Below are positions 6,459 to 17,300 of a DNA stretch of 49,534 nt, in pieces. Each line of letters begins with the position of its first letter. The first letter of the stretch is position 1. Source of the DNA: Clostridiales bacterium. Its GTDB lineage: Bacteria; Bacillota; Clostridia; Christensenellales; DTU072. The notes beneath the pieces are model-generated. The model was not told the origin of the DNA and searched no databases. It saw only the letters and a program-made list of their open reading frames with translations. The translations under genes were made by a program, and so were the position numbers. Location: contig JAAZLE010000052.1 of the NCBI GenBank assembly GCA_012799455.1, forward strand, positions 1-49,534, read 5' to 3'.

Positions 6459-8237
6459 TTAAACAAGTCTCTTTTTTAATGCGGCAAGTTCCTCATATAA
6501 TTCCTTTGGAAGGGTGTCGCCGAACTTGGTAGTATAGAAATTTTCTATTTCTTGAGCTTCTTGTTTCCATGTATCCTTATCGCAATCCAATATGCTAACT
6601 AATTGGTCTTTTGTGAAATCAAGTCCTTCTAAATTGATATCATCGGGCTTGGGCATGTATCCAATAGGAGTGTCGACTGCATCTACAACATCCTCGCATC
6701 TTTGTAAAATCCAATCCAATACTCTCATATTATCTCCAAAGCCTGGCCATATGAAATTACCATTGTCGTCTAATCTAAACCAGTTAACGTTAAATATTTT
6801 AGGAGGATTAGAAAGCTTTTTACCCATAGCTAGCCAGTGGGCAAAATAATCAGCCATATTATATCCACAGAATGGGAGCATTGCCATTGGGTCATGTCTA
6901 ACAACGCCTACTGCGCCTGTGGCTGCTGCTGTTGTTTCTGAAGCCATAATAGAACCTACGAATACCCCATGTTGCCAGTTATATGCTTCATATACGAGTG
7001 GTGCAGCCTTTGCGCGCCTTCCACCAAATATAATGGCTGAAATAGGAACTCCTTCTGGGTTTTCAAACTCAGGAGATATGGATGGACAATTAATAGCAGG
7101 GGACGTGAATCTGCTATTAGGGTTAGCGCCTTTAATTATATTGCCGTCAGCATCAGTCATTCCACCATACCATTTATTCCCTTTCCAATCTTCTGCATCT
7201 GTTGGCGGGTTTTTATCTAGACCTTCCCACCAAACGGTACCTGTTTTCGGAACATATACTACATTTGTGAAAATCGTATTTTTTCTAGTTGAAGCTAGCG
7301 CATTAGGATTAGATTTCATATTTGTGCCAGGAGCAACGCCGAAGAATCCATTTTCTGGGTTGATAGCATAAAGCCTACCGTCTTTACCAGGTCTTATCCA
7401 CGCAATATCGTCACCTACTGTAGTAACTTTATATCCTTTTTTAGTATATGTTTCAGGTGGAATTAGCATGGCTAAGTTTGTTTTCCCACATGCGGACGGA
7501 AATGCTCCTGTGATATACTTGATTTCACCATTTGGTTTTTCTATTCCAAGAATTAACATATGCTCTGCAAGCCAGTTTTGTTTCCATGCTTGATAAGAAG
7601 CAATTCTTAAGGCGAAACATTTTTTGCCTAGCAAAACATTTCCGCCATAACCGCTGTTTAGCGAATATATCATATTATCTTCGGGGAAGTGACATATATA
7701 TCTATTTTCTAAGTCTAGTTGTACTTTGCTATGCACACCTTTAACAAATTCACCTTTTTTACCTATAGCATCTAATACATCAGTGCCAACACGTGTCATA
7801 ATCATCATGTTTAGTACAACATAAATGCTGTCGGTAAGTTCTATCCCATATTTGGCAAAAGGAGAACCAACTTTTCCCATTGAATATGGGATTATATACA
7901 TTGTTCGGCCAGTCATTGCTTTTTCGGCAATCTTATCAAGCATTTTATAAGCTTCTTGTGGTTCCATCCAGTTGTTTGTGGGGCCTGCGCCATCCTTTGT
8001 GCGTGAACAGATAAAAGTTCTGTGTTCAACTCTAGCTACGTCATTGACTGCAGTTCTGTGATAGACGCAACCTGGTAATAATTTCTCATTTAATTTAATA
8101 ATTTCACCAGTTGAAGCTGCTTCTTCTGTAAGCCGTTGTTTTTGCTCTTCTGAACCATCAATCCAAACGATGTTATCTGGTGTCATTAATTTTGCATATT
8201 GATCGATAAAATCCAAAATAACTTTATTTTTAGTCAT
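6459..8237 (-). CDS. pckG: Phosphoenolpyruvate carboxykinase (GTP)
   Basis: Interconverts oxaloacetate + GTP and PEP + CO2 + GDP (EC 4.1.1.32). In anaerobes it often runs in the carboxylating, energy-saving direction; the direction here is unknown. The 592 residues match the GTP-type family, including FPSACGKTNL (P-loop with the hyper-reactive cysteine, near residue 250), the metal-binding VGDDIAW motif, the FGGRRAK stretch and the guanine-pocket region around FNVNWFR. AAGGAGG (reverse of 8247-8253) lies 9 nt upstream of the ATG. It is a single-gene unit, divergent from the GH5 gene. Confidence 0.98.
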   Translation of the reverse strand: MTKNKVILDFIDQYAKLMTPDNIVWIDGSEEQKQRLTEEAASTGEIIKLNEKLLPGCVYHRTAVNDVARVEHRTFICSRTKDGAGPTNNWMEPQEAYKMLDKIAEKAMTGRTMYIIPYSMGKVGSPFAKYGIELTDSIYVVLNMMIMTRVGTDVLDAIGKKGEFVKGVHSKVQLDLENRYICHFPEDNMIYSLNSGYGGNVLLGKKCFALRIASYQAWKQNWLAEHMLILGIEKPNGEIKYITGAFPSACGKTNLAMLIPPETYTKKGYKVTTVGDDIAWIRPGKDGRLYAINPENGFFGVAPGTNMKSNPNALASTRKNTIFTNVVYVPKTGTVWWEGLDKNPPTDAEDWKGNKWYGGMTDADGNIIKGANPNSRFTSPAINCPSISPEFENPEGVPISAIIFGGRRAKAAPLVYEAYNWQHGVFVGSIMASETTAAATGAVGVVRHDPMAMLPFCGYNMADYFAHWLAMGKKLSNPPKIFNVNWFRLDDNGNFIWPGFGDNMRVLDWILQRCEDVVDAVDTPIGYMPKPDDINLEGLDFTKDQLVSILDCDKDTWKQEAQEIENFYTTKFGDTLPKELYEELAALKKRLV

Positions 8238-8267
8238 AAAAGAAAACCTCCTTGTTTAATTGTGCAT

Positions 8268-8297
8268 ATTGTATCATTATAATGGCAAAATAATCAA
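8268..8297 (-). promoter_or_regulatory. Candidate promoter of pckG
   Basis: On the minus strand, TTGATT (8297-8292), 18-bp spacer, TACAAT (8273-8268), 31 bp ahead of the start. A reasonable but not consensus promoter in the 214-bp divergent gap. Confidence 0.5.
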
Positions 8298-8344
8298 ACT
8301 TATACGAATGGATTATTAGCATTATATCAATAAAGGTAGTTATA

Positions 8345-8373
8345 TTGAATCATTTTAAATTTTGTGTGATAAT
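8345..8373 (+). promoter_or_regulatory. Promoter of the GH5 gene
   Basis: TTGAAT (8345-8350), 17-bp spacer and an extended -10, TGTGATAAT (box 8368-8373). The 78-nt leader that follows has no strong ribosome site next to the ATG. Confidence 0.65.
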
Positions 8374-8451
8374 ATCCATTGAGTGTAAATATTGAAATTA
8401 TTCACCATTGCCAAGAGGTTAACAAGAGGTTAATTTGAACTATTAAAACAT

Positions 8452-9717
8452 ATGAAGAGAAAGTTAGAAATATTAATTAGTATCATTGCAATAGCTATAT
8501 TGCTGACAATCATTTGTACACAAGTTGTACTATTGGTTGTTAGTGATGAAGATAACCCAAAAGACATTGATGATTTTCGCTTTCTAAATACTGCTGGAAC
8601 AAAGATTTTTAATAAGAAAGGTGATGAAATAGTCTTGAAAGGGCTTAATGCTGGCGGGCTGTTTGTGCAAGAGGAATGGATGTGTCCCATAATTGATTCG
8701 GAAGAGGAGTTATTAGATCATAAAAAGATATTAGCTAAATTAGAGGAGAGGTTTGGATATGAAAAGTCCCGTCAATTAATGAGGGTCTATGAAGATAATT
8801 GGTGGAGCGAAGAAGATTTTGATAACATAAAAAGTGCAGGTTTTAATTCTATTAGACTCCCGTTTACATACATGAATTTAGAAGACACAGAGGGAAACAT
8901 AACAAACTTTGAAAGGCTCGATTGGTTTATTGAGAAGTGTGAAGATAGAGATTTATACGTTATTTTAGATTTACATGGCGCGTATGGCTCTCAAAACGGT
9001 AAGCACCACTCGGGAGATACTTCAGGTACAGATCTCTTCGATAACGCAGAAAATAAAGAAAAGACAATTAACTTATGGGTAGAAATATCTAAAAGATACA
9101 GAAACAAATCTATAATAGCAGGATATGACTTACTAAACGAGCCAGAAGGCGCAGAAGGGAACACGGGATTAAAGCAATGGTTGTTTTATGTGGATTTATG
9201 TAGGGCGGTTCGACAAACGGGGGATGAGCATATTCTCATTATAGAGAGCGTGTGGGAAACAGATAATTTACCTCCACCTAGTTGGTTTGAAGGGTTAGGG
9301 AGCATTATTTATTCATTTCATGAGTACAATTGGGCGTTGTATCCATTACCGATAGAAGAAAAGCTGGGTTTTCAAAAGGAGTTTGTAGACACAAAAATGC
9401 AAAACTTAGTAAATGCAAATTTTGGTATTCCTATTTACATTGGTGAGTTTAATTGTTTCAATCACATTCCTTCGTGGGAATATGCTCTTTCTGAATATGA
9501 AAAAGAAAATATTAGCTGGTCATTTTGGACGTACAAAGTAAAAGAACCGGGAAGTTATTGGGGGCTTTATACTCCACATAAGAGTTTAGAGCAAGTTGAT
9601 ATTGCTAATGATACATATGATGAAATGATGCAAAAATTTTCAAAATATAAAACATCCGAGTATTTCAAAGTAAATCCAGAGTTAAGCGAATTGCTTAGAA
9701 ATTATACTAGCAATTAA
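8452..9717 (+). CDS. Membrane-anchored glycoside hydrolase family 5 protein
   Basis: A beta-glycan hydrolase of the retaining GH5 clan, held on the outside of the membrane. Residues 5-31 form an uncleaved-looking signal anchor (no clear signal-peptidase site, no lipobox). The catalytic barrel spans about residues 42-415. The acid/base Glu230 lies in YDLLNEPEG and the nucleophile Glu332 in IYIGEFNCF; Arg135 (SIRLPF), His175 (DLHGAYG), His290/Tyr292 (FHEYNW) and Trp359 fit the other active-site positions. The pattern resembles the endoglucanase/exo-1,3-glucanase branch, but the substrate cannot be read from sequence. No carbohydrate-binding module is attached. There is no strong ribosome site; AAGAGG lies about 20 nt upstream. 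Confidence 0.88.
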   Translation: MKRKLEILISIIAIAILLTIICTQVVLLVVSDEDNPKDIDDFRFLNTAGTKIFNKKGDEIVLKGLNAGGLFVQEEWMCPIIDSEEELLDHKKILAKLEERFGYEKSRQLMRVYEDNWWSEEDFDNIKSAGFNSIRLPFTYMNLEDTEGNITNFERLDWFIEKCEDRDLYVILDLHGAYGSQNGKHHSGDTSGTDLFDNAENKEKTINLWVEISKRYRNKSIIAGYDLLNEPEGAEGNTGLKQWLFYVDLCRAVRQTGDEHILIIESVWETDNLPPPSWFEGLGSIIYSFHEYNWALYPLPIEEKLGFQKEFVDTKMQNLVNANFGIPIYIGEFNCFNHIPSWEYALSEYEKENISWSFWTYKVKEPGSYWGLYTPHKSLEQVDIANDTYDEMMQKFSKYKTSEYFKVNPELSELLRNYTSN

Positions 9718-9797
9718 AGAATTCTATATAGGTCACCAGATTAGTTTTTTGCATAACTAGACTACGCAACAAGACACTTGTTAGTGTAATGTAAGAA

Positions 9798-9826
9798 TTG
9801 ACATATGGGACACGCTTCCATATAAT
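9798..9826 (+). promoter_or_regulatory. Promoter of lysA
   Basis: TTGACA (9798-9803), 17-bp spacer, TATAAT (9821-9826): an exact consensus promoter, 32 bp before the lysA ATG. It also rules out translation starts inside it. Confidence 0.9.
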
Positions 9827-9857
9827 AAGGGCAGAATCAAAAAAAGGAGAGATCATT

Positions 9858-11111
9858 ATGAAAAAACCATTTATTACACTTGAAAAAGCTAAAGAAATAC
9901 AAAAGCAGTTTCCAACTCCTTATCACATATATGACAGGGATGGAATAGAAAAAAATATAATAAGGTTAAAGGATGCGTTTGCTTGGAATAAGGGGTTTAA
10001 AGAATATTTTGCCGTCAAAGCAACTCCAAATCCCGCAATTTTAAAAATTATGAAAGAAAATGGTTGCGGAGTGGACTGTTCATCATATACAGAGCTCATT
10101 ATGGCGGACAAGTTAGGTTTTAAAGGTGATGAGATAATGTTTTCTTCCAATGAAACTGCTGCAAAGGAATATGTTTTAGCTAGAAAACTTAATGCCATTA
10201 TCAATTTAGATGACATAACCCATATTGAATTTCTGGAAAAACATGCAGGGATTCCGTCAAAAATTAGTTTAAGATTTAATCCTGGCGGTGAGTTTAAAAT
10301 AGGTACAAAAATCATGGGCAATCCAGCAGATGCAAAATATGGGTTGACCCGACCACAAATGTTTGATGCAGTAGAAAAGTTGATGAAAAAGGGTGTTAAA
10401 GAGTTCGGGATACATGCGTTTTTAGCAAGCAATACCGCGGGAAATGATTACTACCCAGAATTAGCTAGATTATTGTTTGTACTAATAAAAGAGATATCAC
10501 AAAAAACAGGCGCAAAATTTGTTTTTGTTAACTTAAGTGGCGGGATTGGAATCCCATATAAGCCTGAAGAAAAGCCGGCTGCTATATATAAAATTGGTGA
10601 TGGCGTAAGGAAGGCATATCAAGAAGAATTAGGTGATAGATACGGAGAAGTTTCTATTTTTACCGAATTAGGAAGGTTTATGTTAGCACCGTATGGAGGT
10701 TTAGTTACTGAGGTTATACATTTCAAACATATTTACAAAAATTATGCAGGAGTAGATGCGTGTGCAGCAAACCTTATGAGGCCTGCAATATATGGTGCGT
10801 ATCATCATATTACAGTCTTAGGCAAAGAAAACGAGAAATTAAGTAATACTTATGATGTAGTGGGTTCGTTATGTGAAAATAGTGATAAGTTTGCAGTCGA
10901 TAGAGACCTCCCAAAACTTGAATATGGCGATATTTTATTTATACATGATGCCGGGGCTCATGGACATGCAATGGGATACAACTATAATGGAAAACTCAGA
11001 AGCGCCGAGATCCTTTTGAATAAGGATGGTACTTTTGAGTTGATTAGAAGGGCGGAAACAGCTAGTGATTATTTTGCCACACTGGATATATACCCAGAGT
11101 TTAGCGATTAA
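9858..11111 (+). CDS. lysA: Diaminopimelate decarboxylase
   Basis: Decarboxylates meso-diaminopimelate to L-lysine with PLP, the last step of lysine synthesis. The 417-residue protein is a fold-type III PLP enzyme: Lys54 in FAVKATPNP is the expected Schiff-base lysine, INLSGGIGIPY is the glycine-rich phosphate site, ELGRFMLAPYGG the substrate region, and GSLCENSDKF supplies the conserved active-site cysteine in the C-terminal barrel. It follows the long clostridial branch of the family; a related decarboxylase acting on another diamino acid cannot be excluded. ATG 9858 has AAGGAGA at 9844-9850; an upstream in-frame TTG at 9798 lies inside the promoter. A terminator follows. Monocistronic. Confidence 0.9.
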   Translation: MKKPFITLEKAKEIQKQFPTPYHIYDRDGIEKNIIRLKDAFAWNKGFKEYFAVKATPNPAILKIMKENGCGVDCSSYTELIMADKLGFKGDEIMFSSNETAAKEYVLARKLNAIINLDDITHIEFLEKHAGIPSKISLRFNPGGEFKIGTKIMGNPADAKYGLTRPQMFDAVEKLMKKGVKEFGIHAFLASNTAGNDYYPELARLLFVLIKEISQKTGAKFVFVNLSGGIGIPYKPEEKPAAIYKIGDGVRKAYQEELGDRYGEVSIFTELGRFMLAPYGGLVTEVIHFKHIYKNYAGVDACAANLMRPAIYGAYHHITVLGKENEKLSNTYDVVGSLCENSDKFAVDRDLPKLEYGDILFIHDAGAHGHAMGYNYNGKLRSAEILLNKDGTFELIRRAETASDYFATLDIYPEFSD

Positions 11112-11146
11112 CACTATCGAGAATTTTTAAAAATGTGAATAAGTTG

Positions 11147-11177
11147 CTCCTGTGTTTTGATTAGCACAGGAGTTTTT
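11147..11177 (+). terminator. Terminator of lysA
   Basis: CTCCTGTG pairs with CACAGGAG (11147-11154 with 11165-11172), followed by five T residues. Confidence 0.88.
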
Positions 11178-11218
11178 AATATTTATTCACATATAGTACA
11201 TTGTAAGCACACTACAGT

Positions 11219-11227
11219 TGTGATAAT
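11219..11227 (+). promoter_or_regulatory. Candidate extended -10 promoter of the first surface cassette
   Basis: TGTGATAAT matches an extended -10 element. The best -35-like hexamer, TTGTAA at 11201-11206, is only 15 bp away, so recognition would lean on the extended -10. The 11-mer TGTGATAATAT is shared with the GH5 promoter. Confidence 0.45.
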
Positions 11228-11261
11228 ATTACAGTGAATAAATGTAATAGCGCGAACGACG

Positions 11262-11273
11262 CGCGCATGCGCG
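11262..11273. promoter_or_regulatory. GC-rich palindrome in the leader of the 2253-residue gene
   Basis: CGCGCATGCGCG is a perfect 12-bp palindrome in otherwise AT-rich DNA, between the candidate promoter and the start codon. It may be an operator or an mRNA hairpin. Function unknown. Confidence 0.4.
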
Positions 11274-11308
11274 TAATAACCTAGAGTAGACAAAATAATT
11301 CAAATCCT

Positions 11309-14300
11309 ATGATTAAAGCAATATCAAAAAAAACAGAAAAAAGTGTATGTAGCCTCATCATATGTATGTTGTTATGCTTAGTGCTTTTTATTTTGTTAAT
11401 GTCGGTTTATTATAGTTTTTTTAAACAAGCAAACATTTCCGAAGCCGCAGGGGATGATGTATTTTATATTCAAACTGAATCGGATTTTGAAGCATTTCTT
11501 CTCGATGGGCTAAATAATAACTTATTAAGTGGCTCTCCTGACCCACTATGGTCTGTAACAACTGGTAGAAAATATATTTTGTGCAATGACATATATTTGA
11601 CCCGTAAAAACGTTGATGTGACAGCAGAGAAAATATGGATATCGGGATATTTTAATGGTGAATTTGACGGTAGAGGCCACTCAATTATAGGTTTTGAAAT
11701 TGATAATCAAAGAGCATGGTATACAAATGGTGAAAAAAACATTGCGGAATCTAATGGTTATGCGCTCTTTTCTGTGATAGGCAAGAATGGTTGTGTTAAA
11801 AACTTAAACATAATTGATGCAAACGTGTCTTTTGAAAAATCAGGTGCTGCAATTCTTGTAGGAACCAATTCAGGAATAGTAGAAAATGTTAAAGTTCAAG
11901 GTACGGTAAATGGATATAAATGGGCTGGTGGTATTTGTAATATAAATCTTGGAACAATAAAAAATTCATTATCGATGGCTAGGGTTACTGTATCTAAGTG
12001 CAATCCATTTGATCATAATTTTGACAATGAGGGATTTAGTGTTGCTGGGTACATAACGGCGATGAATACGGCGGATGTTTATGGTGATCCAGGAGGAGAT
12101 AACGCTTTTAAATTGCTTAACAACATATACCATTGCTATAACGATGATGCATTGAATACGCAACAGATGGGAATTGATGTTGATTGGAGCTGGGGTGGTA
12201 ATACAGTTAATTATGTTCAAAACAAAGCTCCTCAAAATGTACAAGATGCAAATCCAAATTCCTATCTTGCAGAACAAGCGGATAAATATTTAATCAAAGA
12301 CTATCTAGGTGTTGTTTGGTATTTAGACCATATCAAGACAGAATTAGACAAGCCGGAACCTGATGTTAATAATATCAAGCTTGCATTGTTACAAAATGAT
12401 ATAAATTTATACAATGTAGAGATTAATCCTATATATGCTACTTTTTATAAAGAAGTTTTAAGCGGTGTCTCAGACGAATTAGGGCTGGATTTGTCTAGCA
12501 AACTTGCGAAAAATGGCTTTAACTATTATAACAGAGATAGGTTAGAATTGGATTTTTATGGGTTCGAAGATAAAGAACGTGTCAACGTACCTAATGATGT
12601 GAGTGTGACATTGAATGGGGAGGGGACTAAAAGCAATCCTTATTTAATCAATAGCGTTGATGATTTAATAGTGTTATCGTACGTGCCATTTGAAACAGGC
12701 TTAAATGCATATTATATGTTGACGAATAATATAGACTTATCGTCATATATGTTGGCACAACCGTTGTTAGGAACGCTTAGTGGGGTTTTGGATGGAAACG
12801 GGTATTCGATATCAAATATTTTTGGACATTCATTAGTAGCTAGTATATCAGCAACTGGAACAATTAAAAATTTAAGGCTGAGTGGAGTTGTGAGTGGGGA
12901 CTATGCTTTAGTAACACAGGATAACAAGGGAACAATAGAAGGAATTGATGTTGATATAGAAATAAGTAGTACAAATGGAGTTGGAATCGCATACCAAAAT
13001 GAAGCAATTATTACGCTGAGTACATTACGAACAACAGGCAGTAAAGGTACAGCAACAATGGCTGGAAATATCTTGGGAAATAGTTTGATTTCTCATACGA
13101 GAGCCATGGCTTTGTATATATCGGACAATTGTCAACATGATGTTCCGTTCATCGGAGTAGATTCATCGTCAACAAACAGACCAGTAGAATATTGTACAAA
13201 CGTTAATGCCATATGGGGAGTAAGTGAAGTGAAGTTAAGCAATTGTGCATGGTTTGGAGCAGGTGGTGTTATAGGCAGTACTGGTGAAAGTATTTATTCG
13301 CTAGTTCAGACAAATAATATAAACCAGTCTTTGCATGATACAGGCTGGGCTTATCCTTTACGGTTTAGTGACCTTGGAATGTTTGCTTACCAAACAGGGT
13401 TGGTAGAAGATGTTCCAGAACTGGTTTTTCCAAATGATAACAAAACATATAAAGAAGTAACCTTTTTGACAGATACGTATACTGCACCAATCGTGAAGAG
13501 GTATGCAAGCAATCCTGTTTTTTATGCTGAAATGCTGATTGATAAGATGGCTGTAGATTCGGCAGAATGGCTAGCCTTAGAAAATGCTTTTAGCGGGGAG
13601 GGTATTGTAATTAAGCAAAGAGTAGAAGATGGTGCTTACATAATTGGTTTGAATGAAGGAGAAAGTAATATAACCAAATTAGCCATAGAGGTTATAACAA
13701 AACAGGGTTTGTCCGATGATATTAAAACATTGATTAGCAGTACTATCTTTGAGTGGGATACAGAAGGATCTGACTTGTTACCACGCGACAATGCATATTA
13801 TTTTCATATGTACAGTGAATATGTTGATATCAGTGGAGCTTTTTTATTGAATGGGGGTTCTAGCATTCTTAATTTTAGGAGAAAAGATTATACAACGAAC
13901 ACAAACTCAGTTTTTTACGATGAAATATTCCCGTCTTTACCAACAGACTTAGTAGATGGAGATCTCGGCTTTAAGGTGGCAAAAAAAGATACGCCAAGCA
14001 ACTATTTAGCAGATACCATTATTAATGACTTAGGAGAATATGTTTTTTCGGCTTTAGTTGAAGGGAATACGCAGCGCACGAGATTTTATAAGGAATATCA
14101 ATTCACTTTGCAAAAAGGCATTTTTGATATGACAAACCTAGATCTAACAAGTAAGATTGGTGGGTTAAATACATCAGTAAATGCACCGATATTTAATGCT
14201 GCTATTGTTGACTACGAAGATGCTTTATGTTTCAATGACATAAAATCAGATTTATACTCAAAACAATTAACAATAAATAAACTTATCCGTTCGGATGGCT

Positions 14301-17300
14301 CGGAACAATCGGTTGTGTCAGATTTTATGTTTGCAGGGGAATATAAGTGTGTTTTAAATATCTCTTCCGAAAAGTATGAGACCAAAGAGTTTTATATATC
14401 ATTGTTTGTTAATCCTAAAAATTTGACAGTATCAAGCTCAATTAATAGTCATGAAGTTTTTTATGGTGATCCGACGCCTGGTATAACATCGTCGTTTGAA
14501 GGCGTTATATATAATTATCCAGTAAGTATACATGCTTCCAGTACTTATATAGCTGGGGTTTCTGATATAGGGACATATGAAGTTATTTTAGTTGTTGATA
14601 AAGCTTTAGACACAAATAAGAACTATCTAAACTATAATATCAGTCTAACACCCAACAAGCTGACATTCATAGTCAATCCCGCTAATTTGGATTTACCATA
14701 TGAAGCATTTCCAAATAAGGGAGTAGATTATAATGGAGCTGCCCACATGTTGGTGGTAGATAGATCGAAGGTCAATCCAGCAACTGCAAATATTTCTGTG
14801 AAATATAGGTACGCAAACATCATGCAAACAGAAGCATTTTCATTTATAAATGCTGGTTCATATAACGTTACCGCAGTAATTAGTGCGGGTGTAAACTATA
14901 ATGAGAAAGAGGTTACTTCTACGCTTATAATTAACAAATTAATGGTCCAAATTAAGGCGGAAGATAAGGAAATTATTTATGGAGATATCCCGAATTGGTC
15001 GTTCAAGGTTGTGGCGAACGAAGAGTTATCTGCGTTGATAAGAGCGGAATTACTAAAAGAAAATAAGAGTTTTGATTACTACTGCGAATATAGTAGTTCT
15101 TCGCCCACGGGCTGGCCAGATAAATGGGATGCAAATAATAACTGTTATGAACTACCTATACAAATAATGAATTATACAAACATTTCAAACGGGGTGTACT
15201 CAAATATAGGAATATCACCGTATAATAACAGCAGTGGGTTTTTGCGTGTTAGAAAGATGAATTATAGCCCCCAGCTCGTAACTGATAAAATTACGTATAC
15301 GGGGAATATGGTACAGTTAAGTTTTAAATACAGTTTGGAGCCCGTAAACAAGCAATGGCATTCAATAGATGCTTCGGATGCAACAAACAAAACGCCTCTT
15401 GGACAAGCTCCTGTAAATGTAAGTTTGTATGAAGAAAATAACGTTAGGCCTCAATCAAATAAATATATGCTTAGATGTGATTTTTTAGGCGACTATAAAT
15501 ATTCACCACTGGAGGGAGCGGAGTTGATTTTTGATATTGTCCAAGCCGAATTAGGGCTGCAAGGATTATATTTAATTAGTCCAGAAGGTGTGTATGAGAC
15601 GAATCCGATAAATCAAGGTAAGAATATTGGCGAATATATGGGTGCTGACTGGCAGGTTTATATTAAAAATTCGGAGCTTCCCCCTAATTTAGCTGTTGAA
15701 ATCAGTTATGGTGGACATACGACAAATGGACCTATAACATTTAAAAATGCGGGCGAATATAGGGACATTAGTTTAGCTATAAGTTATGCTAACGATAATG
15801 AGATAAAAAACTATAAGCCATTTAACAAACACTATCCTGAAGGTGTAATTATTATTCCAAGAGCTGGCGAAATGTCTTCATACAAGGTTAATAATACTTA
15901 TACGGGGGTGGAAATAACACCTTCATTTGCTCCAAAAGAAGGGTTTTATGTCGGCGAAGATGTTTTTGATTTAGAAGCCCATTTGGATGTTGCAATAGAT
16001 AATTATTTATTGTATAGGGGTGATGGTGATATTAATGATTCAGCAAATTATATAGAGTGTACGATAAACCCAACGGAAATAGTGTTCCCAGGTCTATATA
16101 AAATTAGAATCAAAAACACAAATCCAAACTATAGACTTATCAATCTTGATGCAAACAATACGAAAGAAGCTATAGTTATTGTAACTCCGGCAGAAGTTAA
16201 TTTAGATTTAACAACTATGCCGATAATAGAAGAAATATATTTAAGTCAAAGATCATCATTATTACAACCAAGGCTGTTAAATATTACTCTTGGGGGGAAT
16301 AATATTCAAAAAGAAGTTAGTTTAGGAATTAATTCGGCTGAAAATGCATTCCCTATCGTGGGATTATATGACATTGATAGGGCTGAAAGGATATATCATC
16401 AATTTAATACTGGAGAACATGTGCTATGCATAAGTTTTATCATCACTGGTGGTGAAAATAAATTCAAAGTTAATCCTAGATATATAAGCTTCAATTGGAG
16501 CGATGTAATTACCGAAAATGTGTTTTATAAATCACCTGAGCTCAATAAGTTTGTCAATGGTGTTACTACATTAGAGTATAAAAAAGGAGACAATAGTCCT
16601 CTGGTATTAATTCCTGGAATAGGGGAAAATGTAGACTTAAAAAATTTAGCTCCCGCAAGTGTCTCAAGAATTAGAATTACTGTAGATAAAGCAAATATTT
16701 ATGAGTTATCTGCTGGTGATACATTTATGTTAAATGCAAGTTTAACTGATTCGGTCAATTTTAAGCTAGTAGAAGAAGTTCAAACTGAAATGAATATAAA
16801 CATACAGCCTAGGACAGTTATGTATATAATTAGTAAAACATATATGTATTCTGGTGAGTCTTTGCCTGTTTTTTGTTTCGATGCCGTTCATTTTATATTA
16901 AGTGCCGATGAGTTGGAAGTATTACCTGCTGACACTACTATAGGATTAATAGGAGATGAAGAAACTTTATCAATATTACAAATTGAAAAGTCTTTGCTAG
17001 ATATAGAGTTTAATGTTATAGGATATGCACCAACCTTAGATTTAGCAGGTGAGTTTATGGGAGAAATTAAGCTGTTGCTTAATGGGAAGGTTTACCCAAA
17101 CTTTAACCTTGAAAAAGAAGATGGTGTAACAAAAGAAATATTTGTTTCTAAACATATATTCAATGTGCAAATACCTGATGTTTATGCTGAATATGATGGC
17201 GACATCAAACTGCCAGAGATTACAAATCTAGAGGGAGCTTCAGTATCACATAATTGCTTCCCAAAAGAAGCAGGTTCTTATAATTTGATTACAACTATAA

